A DNA stretch of 5,992 nt from positions 1-5,992 of the forward strand of contig CAAGMP010000310.1 in assembly GCA_900771065.1 (NCBI GenBank), read 5' to 3'. Shown piece by piece: positions 5,888 to 5,992 of the stretch. Each line of letters starts with the position of its first letter. Positions within the stretch are counted from its first letter, which is position 1. The DNA is from an uncultured Acinetobacter sp. GTDB lineage: Bacteria > Pseudomonadota > Gammaproteobacteria > Pseudomonadales > Moraxellaceae. The notes beneath the pieces were generated by a model. That model saw only the letters and a list, made by a program, of their open reading frames with translations. It did no database searches and was not told the origin of the DNA. The position numbers and the translations under genes are program-made.

Positions 5888-5973
5888 GCCCGAGTGGTGA
5901 AATCGGTAGACACAGGGGATTTAAAATCCCCCGCCCACAAAGCGTGCCAGTTTGAGTCTGGCGTCGGGCACCA
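5888..5973 (+). tRNA. tRNA-Leu (anticodon UAA)
   Basis: An 86-base class II tRNA with encoded CCA. The acceptor stem GCCCGAG/GTCGGGC pairs in six of seven positions, with a G-G mismatch at the seventh pair (5894 with 5963). The discriminator is A (A73, leucine identity). The D stem is GTG/CAC with loop GG at 5905-5906. The anticodon stem GGGGA/TCCCC encloses TTTAAAA with TAA at 5922-5924. The long variable arm at 5932-5945 forms CGC/GCG with a seven-base loop. The T stem GCCAG/CTGGC is perfect, but the loop reads TTTGAGT, so position 56 is U instead of the near-universal C. It decodes UUA and probably UUG. No terminator is visible in the 19 bases after it. Confidence 0.94.
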
Positions 5974-5992
5974 TCCTTCTACTACTGAAGAT

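Noticed and set aside
5801..5992. tRNA-associated integration site (attB/attL) of a genomic island
   Set aside because: Both tRNAs are present with CCA ends, but no integrase gene and no repeated tRNA 3' end occurs in the window; only 19 bases lie beyond tRNA-Leu, so this cannot be judged further.

Overview
The window looks like a chromosomal housekeeping segment from an Acinetobacter-type gammaproteobacterium. The reasons are moderately AT-rich DNA, a groES-groEL operon beside a GTP-type PEP carboxykinase, gammaproteobacterial GroEL/GroES/FolD sequences, and a Cys-Leu tRNA pair. The genus call rests on recognition of the proteins and gene content and was not checked by a search. I found no mobile element, CRISPR array, integrase or defence gene.

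Layout, left to right. (1) Positions 1-1940, minus strand: the groESL heat-shock operon. groEL runs off the left edge after about 485 codons. groES lies 66 bases upstream of it. A promoter closely resembling the sigma-32 promoter of E. coli groE sits in front of groES. (2) Positions about 1940-2370: a very AT-rich non-coding stretch between divergent genes, holding several short perfect inverted repeats and presumably the pckG promoter. (3) Positions 2371-4200, plus strand: pckG, complete, followed by a textbook intrinsic terminator. (4) Positions 4309-4746, plus strand: a small lipoprotein of unknown function. (5) A hairpin at about 4751-4787 that can terminate both converging transcripts. 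(6) Positions 4800-5648, minus strand: folD, complete. (7) Positions 5801-5973, plus strand: tRNA-Cys(GCA) and tRNA-Leu(UAA), 13 bases apart and probably one transcript.

The genes do not form one pathway. groESL is protein folding, pckG is gluconeogenesis from C4 acids, folD is one-carbon/folate metabolism, and the tRNAs serve translation. Each unit appears to have its own promoter and terminator. The second-look points are modest: non-canonical tRNA positions (U56 and a G7-G66 mismatch in tRNA-Leu; a C-A mismatch in the T stem of tRNA-Cys), an uncharacterised lipoprotein with two mature cysteines, the repeat-bearing AT-rich intergenic region, and window ends that both read AGAT outwards, which may be assembly or adapter artefact. 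I do not see evidence for a novel multi-gene system here.
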